Below are positions 31,886 through 40,256 of a DNA stretch of 40,256 nt, piece after piece. Source of the stretch: Caldilineaceae bacterium (lineage in GTDB: Bacteria > Chloroflexota > Anaerolineae > Caldilineales > Caldilineaceae); NCBI GenBank assembly GCA_022821585.1, contig JAJEDI010000087.1:1-40256 (forward strand), read 5' to 3'. The notes below the pieces were generated by a model. It was not told where the DNA came from and searched no databases. It saw nothing but the letters and a program-made list of their open reading frames with translations. A program made the position numbers and the translations under genes. Each line of letters opens with the position of its first letter. The stretch's first letter is position 1.

Positions 31886-32702
31886 CCGCCATCCACTCAC
31901 GCAGAACCCGCGCGTGCTGGGGAATGGCAATCTCCGGCTCCTCGACCTCCGGGTGCCACGCCTTCTCCCACTCGGCGCAGATATAACCGTCGTAGCCCTT
32001 TGCCGCCAGCAGGTGGAGGATCTCCCGGCAGGGGACCTCGCCCTCGCCCATCAGCTTCAGCTCCCAGCTGCCGTCCTCCCGCCGCAGAGCGTCTTTCATG
32101 TGGACATGCGCCAGGCGTGAACCGATGTAGTTCCACGTATCCTCGGTCGATTCGCCCATGCGGAAGGGATGATGCACGTCCCAGACCGCTTTCACCCACG
32201 GCGAATCCACCTGGTCCAACACGCCCGCCACCTCTTGCCCGCGGCAGAAAGCGTCGTGGGTCTCCAGGCAGATGGTGACGCCGTGCCGTTCAGCGTCAGG
32301 CGCGGCCTCCGCCAGACTGGCGGCGACCAGATCGATCACGTCCTCCATCGTCTGACCCTCGGAAGGACCGCCGCCGAAAGTGCGCACGATCGGCACCTCC
32401 AGGTCGCTGGCCAGCGCCAGATAGGCGCGCAGGTCGGCCAGATGCTTGGCGCGGTCGTCCGCGTCCGGCGAGGAAAAGCGCGTGGACGCGCCGATGCCGG
32501 CGATAACCAGCCCGTGCTCCTTCATCAGGCTGCGAATAGTGGCGCGGCGCTCAGCCGGCAGGTCCGGCGGAATTACCTGGCCGTCCAGTATGCGCACTTC
32601 CAGCCCGGCGTAACCGTCAGCGACCGCCTGCTCCGCCGCGCGTTCCAACGACCAGCCCGGCGAGCCAAGTGTGCTGAATACAAGAGGGTAGGGATAAGGC
32701 AA
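31881..32702 (-). CDS. Xylose-isomerase-like TIM barrel (sugar phosphate isomerase/epimerase family)
   Basis: A 273-residue TIM barrel with a complete metal site: E147 (CLETHD), D175 and H178 (WDVHHPF), H201 (HVHMKD) and E244 (CAEWEKAWHP). The N-terminal strand FSTLGSPGWSLE is typical of the family. It starts with TTG at 32702, supported by AAAGGA eight bases upstream; no better ATG exists. Such enzymes isomerise, epimerise or cleave keto sugars and related compounds. It lies 33 bases downstream of another TIM barrel of the same family, from which it differs in most motifs, so the two are not recent duplicates. Confidence 0.85.
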   Translation of the reverse strand: MPYPYPLVFSTLGSPGWSLERAAEQAVADGYAGLEVRILDGQVIPPDLPAERRATIRSLMKEHGLVIAGIGASTRFSSPDADDRAKHLADLRAYLALASDLEVPIVRTFGGGPSEGQTMEDVIDLVAASLAEAAPDAERHGVTICLETHDAFCRGQEVAGVLDQVDSPWVKAVWDVHHPFRMGESTEDTWNYIGSRLAHVHMKDALRREDGSWELKLMGEGEVPCREILHLLAAKGYDGYICAEWEKAWHPEVEEPEIAIPQHARVLREWMAE

Positions 32703-32735
32703 GGGAATGATCCTTTCAGGTGCTATACGTCAAGA

Positions 32736-33557
32736 TTAAACTGAATCCCTCATCTTGCGGAAAAACGCCACCTCACGCACGAAGGTCTCGAACCAGTCCG
32801 CACCTTCCTCGATGTCATACTCGCAGTGAATCGACAGAAAACCGTCATACCCAATCCGGCGCAGCTCACCGAATACCGCCGTCCAATCAACGATCCCATC
32901 GCCGGCGTCCACCCAGCGCGGTTTGGCCGCACCGTGTCCGTTCTTCTCAACACGCTCGACGAGGACATCCTTCAGGGAGAGGATACTCAGATGCTCGCGC
33001 GCCATCGCCAGGCCAAAGTCGAACGGTTCACCGTCCACCGCGAAGTGACCCGGGTCGAGATACGCGCCCAAATAGGCCGGGTCGAAGTCGCGCAGCAGAT
33101 GCATCAGCGCCGCCGCGTTAAGGCCCATACAGTAAGCGGAGTGCGTATGATAGCAGATCTTGACGTTGTAGATACTGGCCAGTCTTTCCCAGGCCGCGAA
33201 AGCCCGCCGCACGTTCTCCACCTGCTCCCAGTAGTCCATCGTCTGCGGCTCAAACCTGAAATAGCCCAGCTTCAGCAGCCGCACGTCCGCGCTGTCCATC
33301 GCCGCCAGCAACGGCTCCGCCAGGGGATGGTCGGCCGTCAGCAGATCGAAGTTGCCCGTAACCATGCCAATCTGCAGCCCGGCCTGCTCCATCTGCGTCT
33401 GCGCCTGCGGCAGCGCCTCGGCCGCGTTGTCCGGGTTGACCGGATGACCGGGCCGCACCGCCAGGTCATAGCCGTCGTAGCCGTGCTTCTGCGCCAGCTC
33501 GATCAGCTCGGCAATACTCTTCTCCTGGAGCATCTTGCTGAAAACGATCAGTTTCAT
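32736..33557 (-). CDS. Xylose-isomerase-like TIM barrel (sugar phosphate isomerase/epimerase family), variant metal site
   Basis: A 273-residue TIM barrel. Metal-site equivalents are H137 (CYHTHSAYC, where most relatives have Glu), D168 and H171 (LDPGHF), and E246 (HCEYD). The strand that usually carries HxxD reads LSLKDV, keeping the Lys-Asp but not the His. The family is clear, but the ligand set differs from the neighbour at 31881-32702. The start is ATG 33557 with GGGGAGAG about eight bases upstream. A six-unit heptad tract lies immediately upstream, between it and the SDR gene. Confidence 0.82.
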   Translation of the reverse strand: MKLIVFSKMLQEKSIAELIELAQKHGYDGYDLAVRPGHPVNPDNAAEALPQAQTQMEQAGLQIGMVTGNFDLLTADHPLAEPLLAAMDSADVRLLKLGYFRFEPQTMDYWEQVENVRRAFAAWERLASIYNVKICYHTHSAYCMGLNAAALMHLLRDFDPAYLGAYLDPGHFAVDGEPFDFGLAMAREHLSILSLKDVLVERVEKNGHGAAKPRWVDAGDGIVDWTAVFGELRRIGYDGFLSIHCEYDIEEGADWFETFVREVAFFRKMRDSV

Positions 33558-33572
33558 GCGTTAAACTCTCCC

Positions 33573-33614
33573 CTGACTACTGACTACTGACTACTGACTA
33601 CTGACTACTGACTA
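33573..33614. repeat. Heptad tandem repeat, six perfect CTGACTA units
   Basis: Six identical 7-base units in a row, followed by CTGCCGTTCA and then the stop codon of the SDR gene at 33622-33624. It is the most regular tract in the window. It ends 16 bases upstream of the next gene's start codon. Confidence 0.9.
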
Positions 33615-33621
33615 CTGCCGT

Positions 33622-34404
33622 TCACAACCGGTGCATATGAAATCCGCCGTCAACGTCCAGCACCGCACCGGTCGAGAAGGGAAACAGCCCCTCCGCCAGG
33701 GCCGCCACCGCTTTGCCCACGTCCTCCGGCTGCCCCCAACGGCGTATCGGCGTCAGCCCGTCGCCGATCAGCTTGTCGTACTTCTCCTTCACCGTGCTCG
33801 TCATATCAGTCTCGACGATCCCCGGCCGCACCTCGACGACGTTGATGCCGCTCTCCGCCAGCCGGTCCGCGAACAGCAGCGTCATCATGCCGACACCGGC
33901 CTTGGAGATGCAGTATTCGCCGCGCGCCGGGCTGCTGGTATAGGCGCTGATAGAGCCGATATTGATGATCTGCGGCGCGCCGCCATCGGCATCCGCCGGT
34001 CCGGCTTCCAGCTGCTCCAGCATCGTCCGCGCCACCAACTGGCTGAGGAAAAACGGCCCTTTCAGATTGACGTTCATCACCTCGTCGTAGGACTCTTCCG
34101 TCGTCTCCAGAATGTCCATACGCGTGCGCGGCCCCATGCCGGCGTTATTCACCAGCAGATCGATTCGGTCAAACTCTTCCAGCGCCGCCTGCACCAGCCG
34201 CGCCCGGTCCGCCGCCGAGCCGATATCAGCCTGCACCACCAGCGCATCGCCGCCCGCCTCCCGGACCATCCCAGCGGTCTCGCTGGCCGTAGCCGCATTG
34301 CCGCGATAGTTAATAACCAGCGACCACCCTCTCTCCGCCAGCGCCAGCGCAATGCCCCGCCCAATCCCCCGGCCCGCCCCGGTCACCAATGCCACTTTGC
34401 CCAT
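33622..34404 (-). CDS. Short-chain dehydrogenase/reductase (FabG-like SDR)
   Basis: A 260-residue classical SDR. The cofactor motif TGAGRGIG is at residues 8-15, NNAGMG at about 87-92, S151 in NIGSIS, and catalytic Y164 and K168 in EYCISKAG. The C-terminal DVDGGFHMHRL is the usual closing strand. The sequence around residue 33 (NYRGN) with a basic residue suggests NADP(H). The ATG at 34404 follows GGGAGGG. The family is best known for 3-oxoacyl reductases, but in this sugar cluster a sugar or polyol dehydrogenase role is at least as likely. Confidence 0.85.
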   Translation of the reverse strand: MGKVALVTGAGRGIGRGIALALAERGWSLVINYRGNAATASETAGMVREAGGDALVVQADIGSAADRARLVQAALEEFDRIDLLVNNAGMGPRTRMDILETTEESYDEVMNVNLKGPFFLSQLVARTMLEQLEAGPADADGGAPQIINIGSISAYTSSPARGEYCISKAGVGMMTLLFADRLAESGINVVEVRPGIVETDMTSTVKEKYDKLIGDGLTPIRRWGQPEDVGKAVAALAEGLFPFSTGAVLDVDGGFHMHRL

Positions 34405-34466
34405 CACACCACCCTCCCACGCCACAGTTTCCAGCCCACAAAGAACAGCCGCCCACCAATGCCGTC

Positions 34467-34501
34467 ACTAAAAACTAACCACTAAAAACTAGAAACTGCC
34501 C
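34467..34501. repeat. Heptad tandem repeat (ACTAAAA type)
   Basis: Units in phase: ACTAAAA, ACTAACC, ACTAAAA, ACTAGAA, ACTGCCC, ending at the GH88 stop codon. The inner order ACTAAAA-ACTAxxx-ACTAAAA-ACTAGAA is the same as at 36834-36868. Confidence 0.85.
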
Positions 34502-35607
34502 TACTCCACTCCCAGCACCTTACACACCGCCTCCAGGAAAAAGTAGTCCCCCCACATCACGCTCTCATTCACGCCCAGCCCCAGCCGTTCGTGGTACATG
34601 CCCTGCTTGAGCACCCCCTCCCAGCCCTCATCGTCGAAGGCCACAAACTCCGGCTCGGTCAGCGTATCCATGATCTGCAGCGCGTAGTCGTTATACTGCT
34701 TGCCCAGCGTCGGGTCGCCCACCAGCTGCGAAAGCTGGATCAGGCCGCTGGCAGCGATGGCCGCGGCCGAGCTCTCGTGCGGATTCTGCGGCTCCGCCTC
34801 CATCCAGTCGTTTTGCGGCACACCGTGGTCCGGCGTGTTTTCCATGTAGAACCAGGCGTTGTCCTGGCTGGTCTTGAGGAAGCGGGCATCCCCCGTCAGC
34901 CCGTACACCGTGCCGAACCCGTACAGCGACCAGCCCAGCCCCCGCGCCCACGACGAGTCATCGCGCCAGCCCTGGTGCGTCGTCTGGCGCAGGAACTCGC
35001 CCGTCTCCAGGTCGAAAATACCCTCGTGCGACGTGCTGCCGTCGCCCCGCACCAGGTAGCGCCGCGTGGTCAGGCAGTGGCGGTAGGCCGTCTCCCACAG
35101 CTCCTCGTCATCGGTCTCCTGCGCCGCGTAAAAGATGATCGGCACGTTCATCATGATGTCGATGAAAAGGCTCTCGTCGGAGACAAAGGAGCGCAGATAC
35201 TCGCCCTTCTCCTTGAACCGCTTGGCCAGCGTCTGACCAGCCTCGATCACAACCGTGTTCTTGTCCTCCTCGCCCGTAATGTCGTACCAGCGCTTCCAGG
35301 TCGAGAAGAACAGGAAGCCGAGATCGTGGACGTTTAGGTCGGTCTTGCGGTGTTCCAGCAGGCGCGAGTAATGCTCGGCCTTCTCGCGGAAATACTCGTC
35401 GCCGGTGGCCTGGTAGACCAGCCACAGCTGTCCGCCGAGGAAGCCTTCACACCAGTTCGTCCACGCCTCGCCGCTGTGCATCCACTTCCCGTTCTGCGTG
35501 TACATCGGGAAATGGTCCGGGTGCGCCTCCACCAGGTGACGCAGCTGCCCGGCCGCGAAATCGACGGTCCTTTCACACTTGGCTTGCAGATTATCAAGGT
35601 CAATCAT
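34501..35607 (-). CDS. Unsaturated uronyl hydrolase, glycoside hydrolase family 88
   Basis: A 368-residue GH88 enzyme of the alpha6/alpha6-barrel type, which hydrates the 4,5-unsaturated uronic acid left by polysaccharide lyases and so releases it. Key residues are D95 (HDLGFLFF) and D150 (FIDIMMNVP), which match the two catalytic Asp of known members. HQGWRDDSSWARGLGWSLYG at 211-230 and SSAAAIAASGL and SVMWGDYFFLEA later are family signatures. No signal peptide is present, so it is cytoplasmic and acts on imported lyase products. The ATG at 35607 is chosen (TTG 35625 is possible); GGGAG lies 11 bases upstream. No polysaccharide lyase is in the window. It indicates uronate-containing glycans as a diet of this cluster. 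Confidence 0.88.
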   Translation of the reverse strand: MIDLDNLQAKCERTVDFAAGQLRHLVEAHPDHFPMYTQNGKWMHSGEAWTNWCEGFLGGQLWLVYQATGDEYFREKAEHYSRLLEHRKTDLNVHDLGFLFFSTWKRWYDITGEEDKNTVVIEAGQTLAKRFKEKGEYLRSFVSDESLFIDIMMNVPIIFYAAQETDDEELWETAYRHCLTTRRYLVRGDGSTSHEGIFDLETGEFLRQTTHQGWRDDSSWARGLGWSLYGFGTVYGLTGDARFLKTSQDNAWFYMENTPDHGVPQNDWMEAEPQNPHESSAAAIAASGLIQLSQLVGDPTLGKQYNDYALQIMDTLTEPEFVAFDDEGWEGVLKQGMYHERLGLGVNESVMWGDYFFLEAVCKVLGVE

Positions 35608-35696
35608 CGGGTTTGGGTCTCCCAAGCTCGTTTACATTGATTACATTCCGGCGGACAGCTCTTCCATTACACCGTCAATACGTGCTCAGTTCAATC

Positions 35697-36539
<843 letters not shown>

Positions 36540-36855
36540 ATCTCCATATCTCTCCGAATGAGGCCATCCATCAATTCAATTCGTGACTCAAAATGAGGGG
36601 AGCAATCGCATCTCTCTCCTCACTCTTCCTCACTCCTCTTCACTCTCTCCTCGCATCTTTTGGGCGGTCGGCCGCAAGCGGCCTCCCTTGTGCGGGGGCT
36701 CCGCCCCCGCAACGCCCCCTCTCCTAAAACATGCCTCGCCGCCCATACGCCGTCAATCCACCGAGTGCCCCAGCGACCGGTGCAAGACCCCCGCGCGTGC
36801 TTCCCATCACCCCACGCCGGTCCCAAGGTGTTCACTAAAAACTAACTACTAAAAA
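36540..36855. other. Intergenic region with structured repeat copy C and heptad tract
   Basis: This 316-base gap lies between the Gfo/Idh/MocA stop codon and the TIM-barrel start. It contains repeat copy C and most of a heptad tract, in the same order relative to the gene end as copy A and its tract. The remaining sequence shows no gene or clear promoter. Confidence 0.55.
36633..36740. repeat. Structured dispersed repeat, copy C
   Basis: The pyrimidine-rich lead TCCTCTTCACTCTCTCCTCG is as in copy A. Stem 1 here is GGCCGC 36670-36675, AA, GCGGCC 36678-36683. TCCCTTGT follows, then stem 2 (GCGGGGGC 36692-36699, TCC, GCCCCCGC 36703-36710) and AACGCCCCCTCTCCTAAAAC. Stem 1 has a different sequence from copies A and B but pairs perfectly. 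Confidence 0.8.
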
Positions 36856-36868
36856 CTAGAAACTATCC
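36834..36868. repeat. Heptad tandem repeat overlapping a gene end
   Basis: Units in phase: ACTAAAA, ACTAACT, ACTAAAA, ACTAGAA, ACTATCC. The stop codon of the Gfo/Idh/MocA gene (36856-36858) and its last residues (DSF) are encoded by the final two units. Confidence 0.85.
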
Positions 36869-37884
36869 TCATACACCGCCAATATCGCCGCCAGACTCCG
36901 CCTCCCCTCACTCCCGTCAATGACCGGGTCCTCCCCGCGGCCGATGCCGGCAATGAAGTCCTTGAGGATGGCGATATGGCCGCTGGTCGAAATGCCGCGC
37001 GGGTCGCCCGCCATGCCCGGGTCCACCTGCTCCGTCGCCACCGGCCACGGCTCGACCGTCTCCTTGGCCGGATCGGCCAGCCCCCAGCGCAGCACAGACT
37101 CCCCCTCGATCTGGATGCCGCCGTTTGTTCCGTAGACCTCCAGCCGGTGCGGGAATCCCGGTTCCGTCGCCACCGTCGCCGTGATCGTCGCCACCGCGCC
37201 GTTGCCAAAGCGCAGCACCGCGCCCGCCGTGTCCTCGATCTCCACCGAGCGATGCCGCGAATCGGCGAACGCATGCACGTCCACCGGATCGCCCAGGAAC
37301 CAGAGCAGCAGATCGACAATGTGAATGCCCTGGTTCATCAGCACGCCGCCGCCGTCCATCTCCCACGTGCCCCGCCAATCCGCCTGGGCGTAGTAGGGCT
37401 CATCGCGGAAATAGGGCATCGTCACCACGCCCAGCGTGATTTCGCCCAGGTCGCCGCCGTGGATGGCGTCGTGGACGCGGCGGAAGAGCGGCTCCGCCCG
37501 CCGCTGCAGACATACGCCCAGCTGCACGCCGTTCTCCCGGCAGGCCGCGATCATGGCGTCGGCGTCGGCCAGCGAGAGCGCCATCGGCTTTTCCACCAGC
37601 ACGTGCTTGCCGCTCGATGCGGCCGCGATCGCCTGCTGCGCGTGATGACCGCTCGGCGTGCAGATGCAGACCGCGTCGACCTCCGGGTCCGCCAGCAGGT
37701 CGTCATACGCGCGGGCCGGCGCGCCGAAACGCTCGGAAATCTCCTCGTATCGGGCCGGGTTGTAGTGCCCGACGCCCACCAGGCGCGCGCCCAGGTCGGC
37801 GCACTCCTGGATCGCATTCAGATGGTACTCCGCCACCATCCCCGCGCCGAGGATGGCAAAATTCACAATCGGGGAGTCAACCAT
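36856..37884 (-). CDS. Gfo/Idh/MocA-family oxidoreductase
   Basis: A 342-residue NAD(P)-dependent sugar or polyol dehydrogenase, cytoplasmic. The cofactor motif is FAILGAGMVAEYH (residues 9-21), EKP is at 98-100 (VLVEKPMAL), and the late active-site block GGVLMNQGIHIVD supplies His and Asp. The C-terminal alpha/beta domain is intact. GGAGAGGG precedes the ATG at 37884; the in-frame ATG at 37917 has no site. Members oxidise inositols, glucosides at C3 or amino sugars. With TIM-barrel isomerases on both sides, C3 oxidation followed by elimination is a reasonable hypothesis but not shown. The last residues come from a heptad repeat. Confidence 0.87.
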   Translation of the reverse strand: MVDSPIVNFAILGAGMVAEYHLNAIQECADLGARLVGVGHYNPARYEEISERFGAPARAYDDLLADPEVDAVCICTPSGHHAQQAIAAASSGKHVLVEKPMALSLADADAMIAACRENGVQLGVCLQRRAEPLFRRVHDAIHGGDLGEITLGVVTMPYFRDEPYYAQADWRGTWEMDGGGVLMNQGIHIVDLLLWFLGDPVDVHAFADSRHRSVEIEDTAGAVLRFGNGAVATITATVATEPGFPHRLEVYGTNGGIQIEGESVLRWGLADPAKETVEPWPVATEQVDPGMAGDPRGISTSGHIAILKDFIAGIGRGEDPVIDGSEGRRSLAAILAVYEDSF

Positions 37885-37947
37885 TCCCTCTCCCCCCATA
37901 CCTCTGTCCTCACTCACGCCTCACTCCTCTCCCCTCGATTCCCGTTC

Positions 37948-37989
37948 CTATTCCCTAACCCCTAACCCCTAGCTCCTAGCCCCTGTCTC
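37948..37989. repeat. Heptad tandem repeat (CTAACCC type) overlapping a gene end
   Basis: Units in phase: CTATTCC, CTAACCC, CTAACCC, CTAGCTC, CTAGCCC, CTGTCTC. The TIM-barrel stop codon (37969-37971) is in the fourth unit, and its last residues are encoded by the remainder. Confidence 0.75.
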
Positions 37990-38745
37990 TTCCCACATGC
38001 GGCGCAGGTACTCCCCGGCGGGGCCTGCCTGGGCGGCGAGGTCATCCCAACGGCACTCGATCGAGATGCGTCCGCTGTAGCCGCCCTCATGCAGGCGGCG
38101 GAAAAACTCCTCATACGGATAACTGCCTTCACCCGGCGCAACGCGATGCGTGTCCGCGACATGCACGTGCTCGATCCATGCGGCGCAGGTGGTGATGTTT
38201 TCCAGCGGTTCGTCGTCCTCCATCATATGGTAGAGATCGGCCAGCAGGCGCACGCGCAGATGCGCGGTCTCCCGCGCCAGCTCCATGCCTTCGGCGACGC
38301 TGGTGATAATGTTCGAATCGCGCGAATTCAGCGGCTCGATGACGATGGTCACGCCGTTGCGCACGGCTACGTTCCCGGCCAACCGCAGGAAGCGCACCAG
38401 CTGCATGAACGCCTCCTCCTTGTCGAACCCGTCCGGCACATTGCGCGCGCCGCCGCTGCCGAAGACGATCTTCTCACCGCCCACCGCGGCCACACGGCCG
38501 ATGGCGGCCTCCAGATAGCTCTCCACCTGCTCCCAATTGACATTCGGCCCCGTGACAGGTATCTCCCCGGGCACAAAGACGTTGAAGACCGGCGTCGGCA
38601 GCGGCGCGCTGTCGAAGGGCGCACGGATCGCGTCGAAATCCGGATCCAGCGGCGACAGCGATCGCACCGTCGGCTCCACAAAATCGAAGCCGGCCGCATT
38701 CGCGATGCCCGCGTCGGCAATCGGTAGACAGATTCCAAATTGCAT
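37969..38745 (-). CDS. Xylose-isomerase-like TIM barrel (sugar phosphate isomerase/epimerase family)
   Basis: A 258-residue TIM barrel with a full metal site: E137 (IVIEPLNSRDSN), D170 and H173 (LLADLYHMM), H193 or H195 (EHVHVADTHR) and E230 (SIECRWD). The EPLNSRDSN and DLYHM blocks are those of the tagatose/psicose 3-epimerase and hydroxypyruvate-isomerase branch, so it is the most canonical enzyme of the five here. The ATG at 38745 is preferred; upstream in-frame codons to 38997 cover the divergent promoter region. GGAG lies 11 bases upstream. It is the first gene of the minus-strand cluster and is divergent from the binding protein at 38982. Confidence 0.88.
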   Translation of the reverse strand: MQFGICLPIADAGIANAAGFDFVEPTVRSLSPLDPDFDAIRAPFDSAPLPTPVFNVFVPGEIPVTGPNVNWEQVESYLEAAIGRVAAVGGEKIVFGSGGARNVPDGFDKEEAFMQLVRFLRLAGNVAVRNGVTIVIEPLNSRDSNIITSVAEGMELARETAHLRVRLLADLYHMMEDDEPLENITTCAAWIEHVHVADTHRVAPGEGSYPYEEFFRRLHEGGYSGRISIECRWDDLAAQAGPAGEYLRRMWEETGARS

Positions 38746-38766
38746 GGGTGGTGTACTCCAGGGGCG

Positions 38767-38820
38767 GCAAAAATCGGGATTTTTTTGCTGTGTGACACAG
38801 CATGAACTGTATTCTATAAT
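38767..38820 (+). promoter_or_regulatory. Divergent control region: strong plus-strand promoter with dyad operator
   Basis: GTGACA (38792-38797) and TATAAT (38815-38820), spaced by 17 bases, form a near-consensus promoter for the plus-strand binding protein gene. A dyad GCTGTG-TGA-CACAGC (38787-38801) overlaps its -35. Next to it, GCAAAAATC and GATTTTTTTGC (38767-38788) can pair with a small bulge in the leader of the minus-strand TIM-barrel transcript. One regulator could control both directions. No regulator gene is in the window. Confidence 0.55.
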
Positions 38821-38981
38821 AGGATTCTCACAGGCGCTATATTTTCCGGGGTTCATTGGCTTTGGAATCTCACTTTCGAAATGACCTGTCCGCCGCCACT
38901 GCCAGGAACGTGAAAGGAGGGATTTAGGGCAAAGTAATTCACTTCTGTACTCTCGATGCACAACCCAAGGGGGAATGACCG

Positions 38982-40256
38982 ATGACCAGCAAGTCAAGCA
39001 GACGCAGTTTTCTCAAAGTGTCTGGTAGCGTCGTAGCGGGCGCAGCCGTGGCCGGATGTGTGGCCCCCGTCGCGCCAACCACGATGGATTCTGCAGGCCC
39101 TACCTCCGAACGCGTCGCCCTGCGCTTCCTCAACAAGTGGGGCTCCGGCGTGCGCCGTGAGCTGATGAACGGCTTTCTCGACAATTGGGCCGAACAGAAC
39201 CCCGATATCGGCATCATCTTCGAACCCGTCGCCGACTTCGACCGCCGCATGCCCATCCTCGTCGCCGCCGGTGAGTGGGGCGACATCATGTTGTTCTTCG
39301 ATCTGCAGCTGAGTGCGTTCCATGAAATCGCCGCCGATCTCACCCCCTACTTCGAGGCCAGCGGCACGCCCTTCCCCGGCAAGGAGGGCAGCGAGCTGAT
39401 CCGCATCCCCAATCATGTCGGTTACGAGCCGGGCAAGGTCAAGGCCGTCCCCTTCCAGCTCAATATCGTCATGACGGGCATCAATAAGGACCTCTTCAGA
39501 GAGGCCGGCGTGCCCATGCCCTGGGAACACGACCATAACGGCGACAAATGGTGGGACTGGCACGACTACCGCGAGGCCGCCTGCGCCATCGACGACCTCG
39601 GCGAAGACATCATCGGCTCCAACTTCAGCGTCGGCAACATCGAGCAGGACGGCCTGGTCAACTGGAGTGTCGCCAATGGCGGTCAACTCATCGACGTTGA
39701 GAACAAAAAGGGCTCCTGGAACACGCCTGAGTTCATCGAAGGCCAGCAGTTCGCCGTCGACATGATCTGCCAGGACGGCTGCATGTTGAACGTGGACGAC
39801 TATCAGGGCCTGGGCCAGGCTCTGGGCATCTACCCTTGGGCTGCCGGCGTCCAGGGCATCGCCTCTCGCGGCTCCGGCTACTGGGTAAGTCGCAGCGAGG
39901 CCGACCTCACCCAGGTCGCCTGGGTCCGCTCGCCCAACACCGGCAAGAGCGCCGGCCTTGGCTCCATGCACTTCCACATCGTCACCACGCAAAGCCAGCA
40001 CCCGGCCGAAGCCTTCGAGTTCATTACCTACCTCGCCAACTTCGAGAACCAGAAGAACATCGCCCTCTCCGGTACGGCCGAACCGGTCAACGCCGGCGTC
40101 TGGGAAGACGCAGACTACCAGGCCACGTGGGGCGGCCCCGAAGCAGTCGAGGCCTATCTCGATGCCCTCGACAACTTCATCTTCACGCCGCAGCTCCCCG
40201 GCGTCCTCGAATGGTTCGGCGAGATCAAGATCCTCTGGGGCGACGTGCTGCGCTGC
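38982..40256 (+). CDS. Extracellular sugar-binding lipoprotein of an ABC transporter (cut by window edge)
   Basis: The open frame runs 425 codons from ATG 38982 to the last base, with no stop yet. It begins MTSKSSRRSFLKVSGSVVAG with a consensus twin-arginine motif (SRRSFLK) and a lipobox ending VAGC, so it is probably a Tat-exported lipoprotein. The mature part starts VALRFLNKWGSGVRRELMNG, and EWGDIMLFFD replaces the usual GxxPD block. It has a W-rich stretch GDKWWDWHDYREAA. GGGGGA lies upstream of the ATG. It is the fourth binding protein in the window and the first gene of a plus-strand operon going out of view. Its partner permeases are presumably beyond the edge. The ligand may be a uronate or glycan fragment handled by the divergent cluster. 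Confidence 0.85.
   Translation, partial: MTSKSSRRSFLKVSGSVVAGAAVAGCVAPVAPTTMDSAGPTSERVALRFLNKWGSGVRRELMNGFLDNWAEQNPDIGIIFEPVADFDRRMPILVAAGEWGDIMLFFDLQLSAFHEIAADLTPYFEASGTPFPGKEGSELIRIPNHVGYEPGKVKAVPFQLNIVMTGINKDLFREAGVPMPWEHDHNGDKWWDWHDYREAACAIDDLGEDIIGSNFSVGNIEQDGLVNWSVANGGQLIDVENKKGSWNTPEFIEGQQFAVDMICQDGCMLNVDDYQGLGQALGIYPWAAGVQGIASRGSGYWVSRSEADLTQVAWVRSPNTGKSAGLGSMHFHIVTTQSQHPAEAFEFITYLANFENQKNIALSGTAEPVNAGVWEDADYQATWGGPEAVEAYLDALDNFIFTPQLPGVLEWFGEIKILWGDVLRC

Noticed and set aside
33573..33614. Possible CRISPR array or phase-variable coding repeat
   Set aside because: Units are 7 bases with no spacers. The tract lies outside coding sequence between a stop and a start codon, so neither interpretation fits.
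38787..38801. CRP-type binding site
   Set aside because: The CRP consensus needs TGTGA-N6-TCACA. Here the arms are GCTGTG and CACAGC with a 3-base centre, so a different regulator is more likely.

Overview
The window is GC-rich bacterial DNA that reads like a Chloroflexota genome, plausibly an environmental or host-associated member of the Caldilineaceae. This is inference, not a database match. It rests on four binding proteins with twin-arginine lipoprotein signals, sugar transport operons without their own ATPase, Uma2-type proteins, many xylose-isomerase-like TIM barrels, and intergenic heptad repeats. No rRNA, tRNA, CRISPR array, integrase or insertion sequence was seen.

Layout. Positions 1-5334 (minus strand) hold two carbohydrate ABC transporter operons. 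One is binding protein plus two permeases (5334 to 2109); the other is binding protein plus a permease cut by the window edge (1719 to 1). A promoter with a dyad operator lies near 5450-5500, over the end of a frameshifted remnant of a PhyH-type dioxygenase. Positions 5839-11298 (minus) are an accessory island: a 521-residue PD-(D/E)XK protein with a duplicated C-terminal domain, two decayed relatives of it, an orphan FitA-like antitoxin and two tandem Uma2-like proteins with coiled-coil tails.

Positions 11699-21246 (plus) form an alpha-galactoside utilisation operon: two permeases, binding protein, GH36 alpha-galactosidase, short-chain dehydrogenase, GH4 glycosidase, PhyH-type dioxygenase and an AIM24-family protein. 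The GH4 gene has its own upstream region built from two exact-period 60-bp units. Positions 21324-28477 are mixed: YgiT-type zinc finger, glutamate-cysteine ligase-like enzyme, HAD hydrolase, CobD/HisC-like aminotransferase, YbaK-type editing protein and two tandem zinc-type dehydrogenases.

Positions 28574-38745 (minus) form a carbohydrate cluster of five different xylose-isomerase-like TIM barrels, a Gfo/Idh/MocA dehydrogenase, a short-chain dehydrogenase, a 2-hydroxyacid dehydrogenase, a GH88 unsaturated uronyl hydrolase and a methyltransferase. A divergent plus-strand binding protein begins at 38982 and runs off the window.

How it works together: binding proteins and permeases import oligosaccharides using an ATPase encoded elsewhere. 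GH36, GH4 and GH88 cleave them, and the dehydrogenases plus TIM barrels probably convert the released sugars through keto-sugar intermediates. Across the window there are strong non-coding signals: perfect hairpins after three of the four binding protein genes, a structured dispersed repeat with base-pair covariation (three copies), and heptad repeat tracts at the ends of minus-strand genes.
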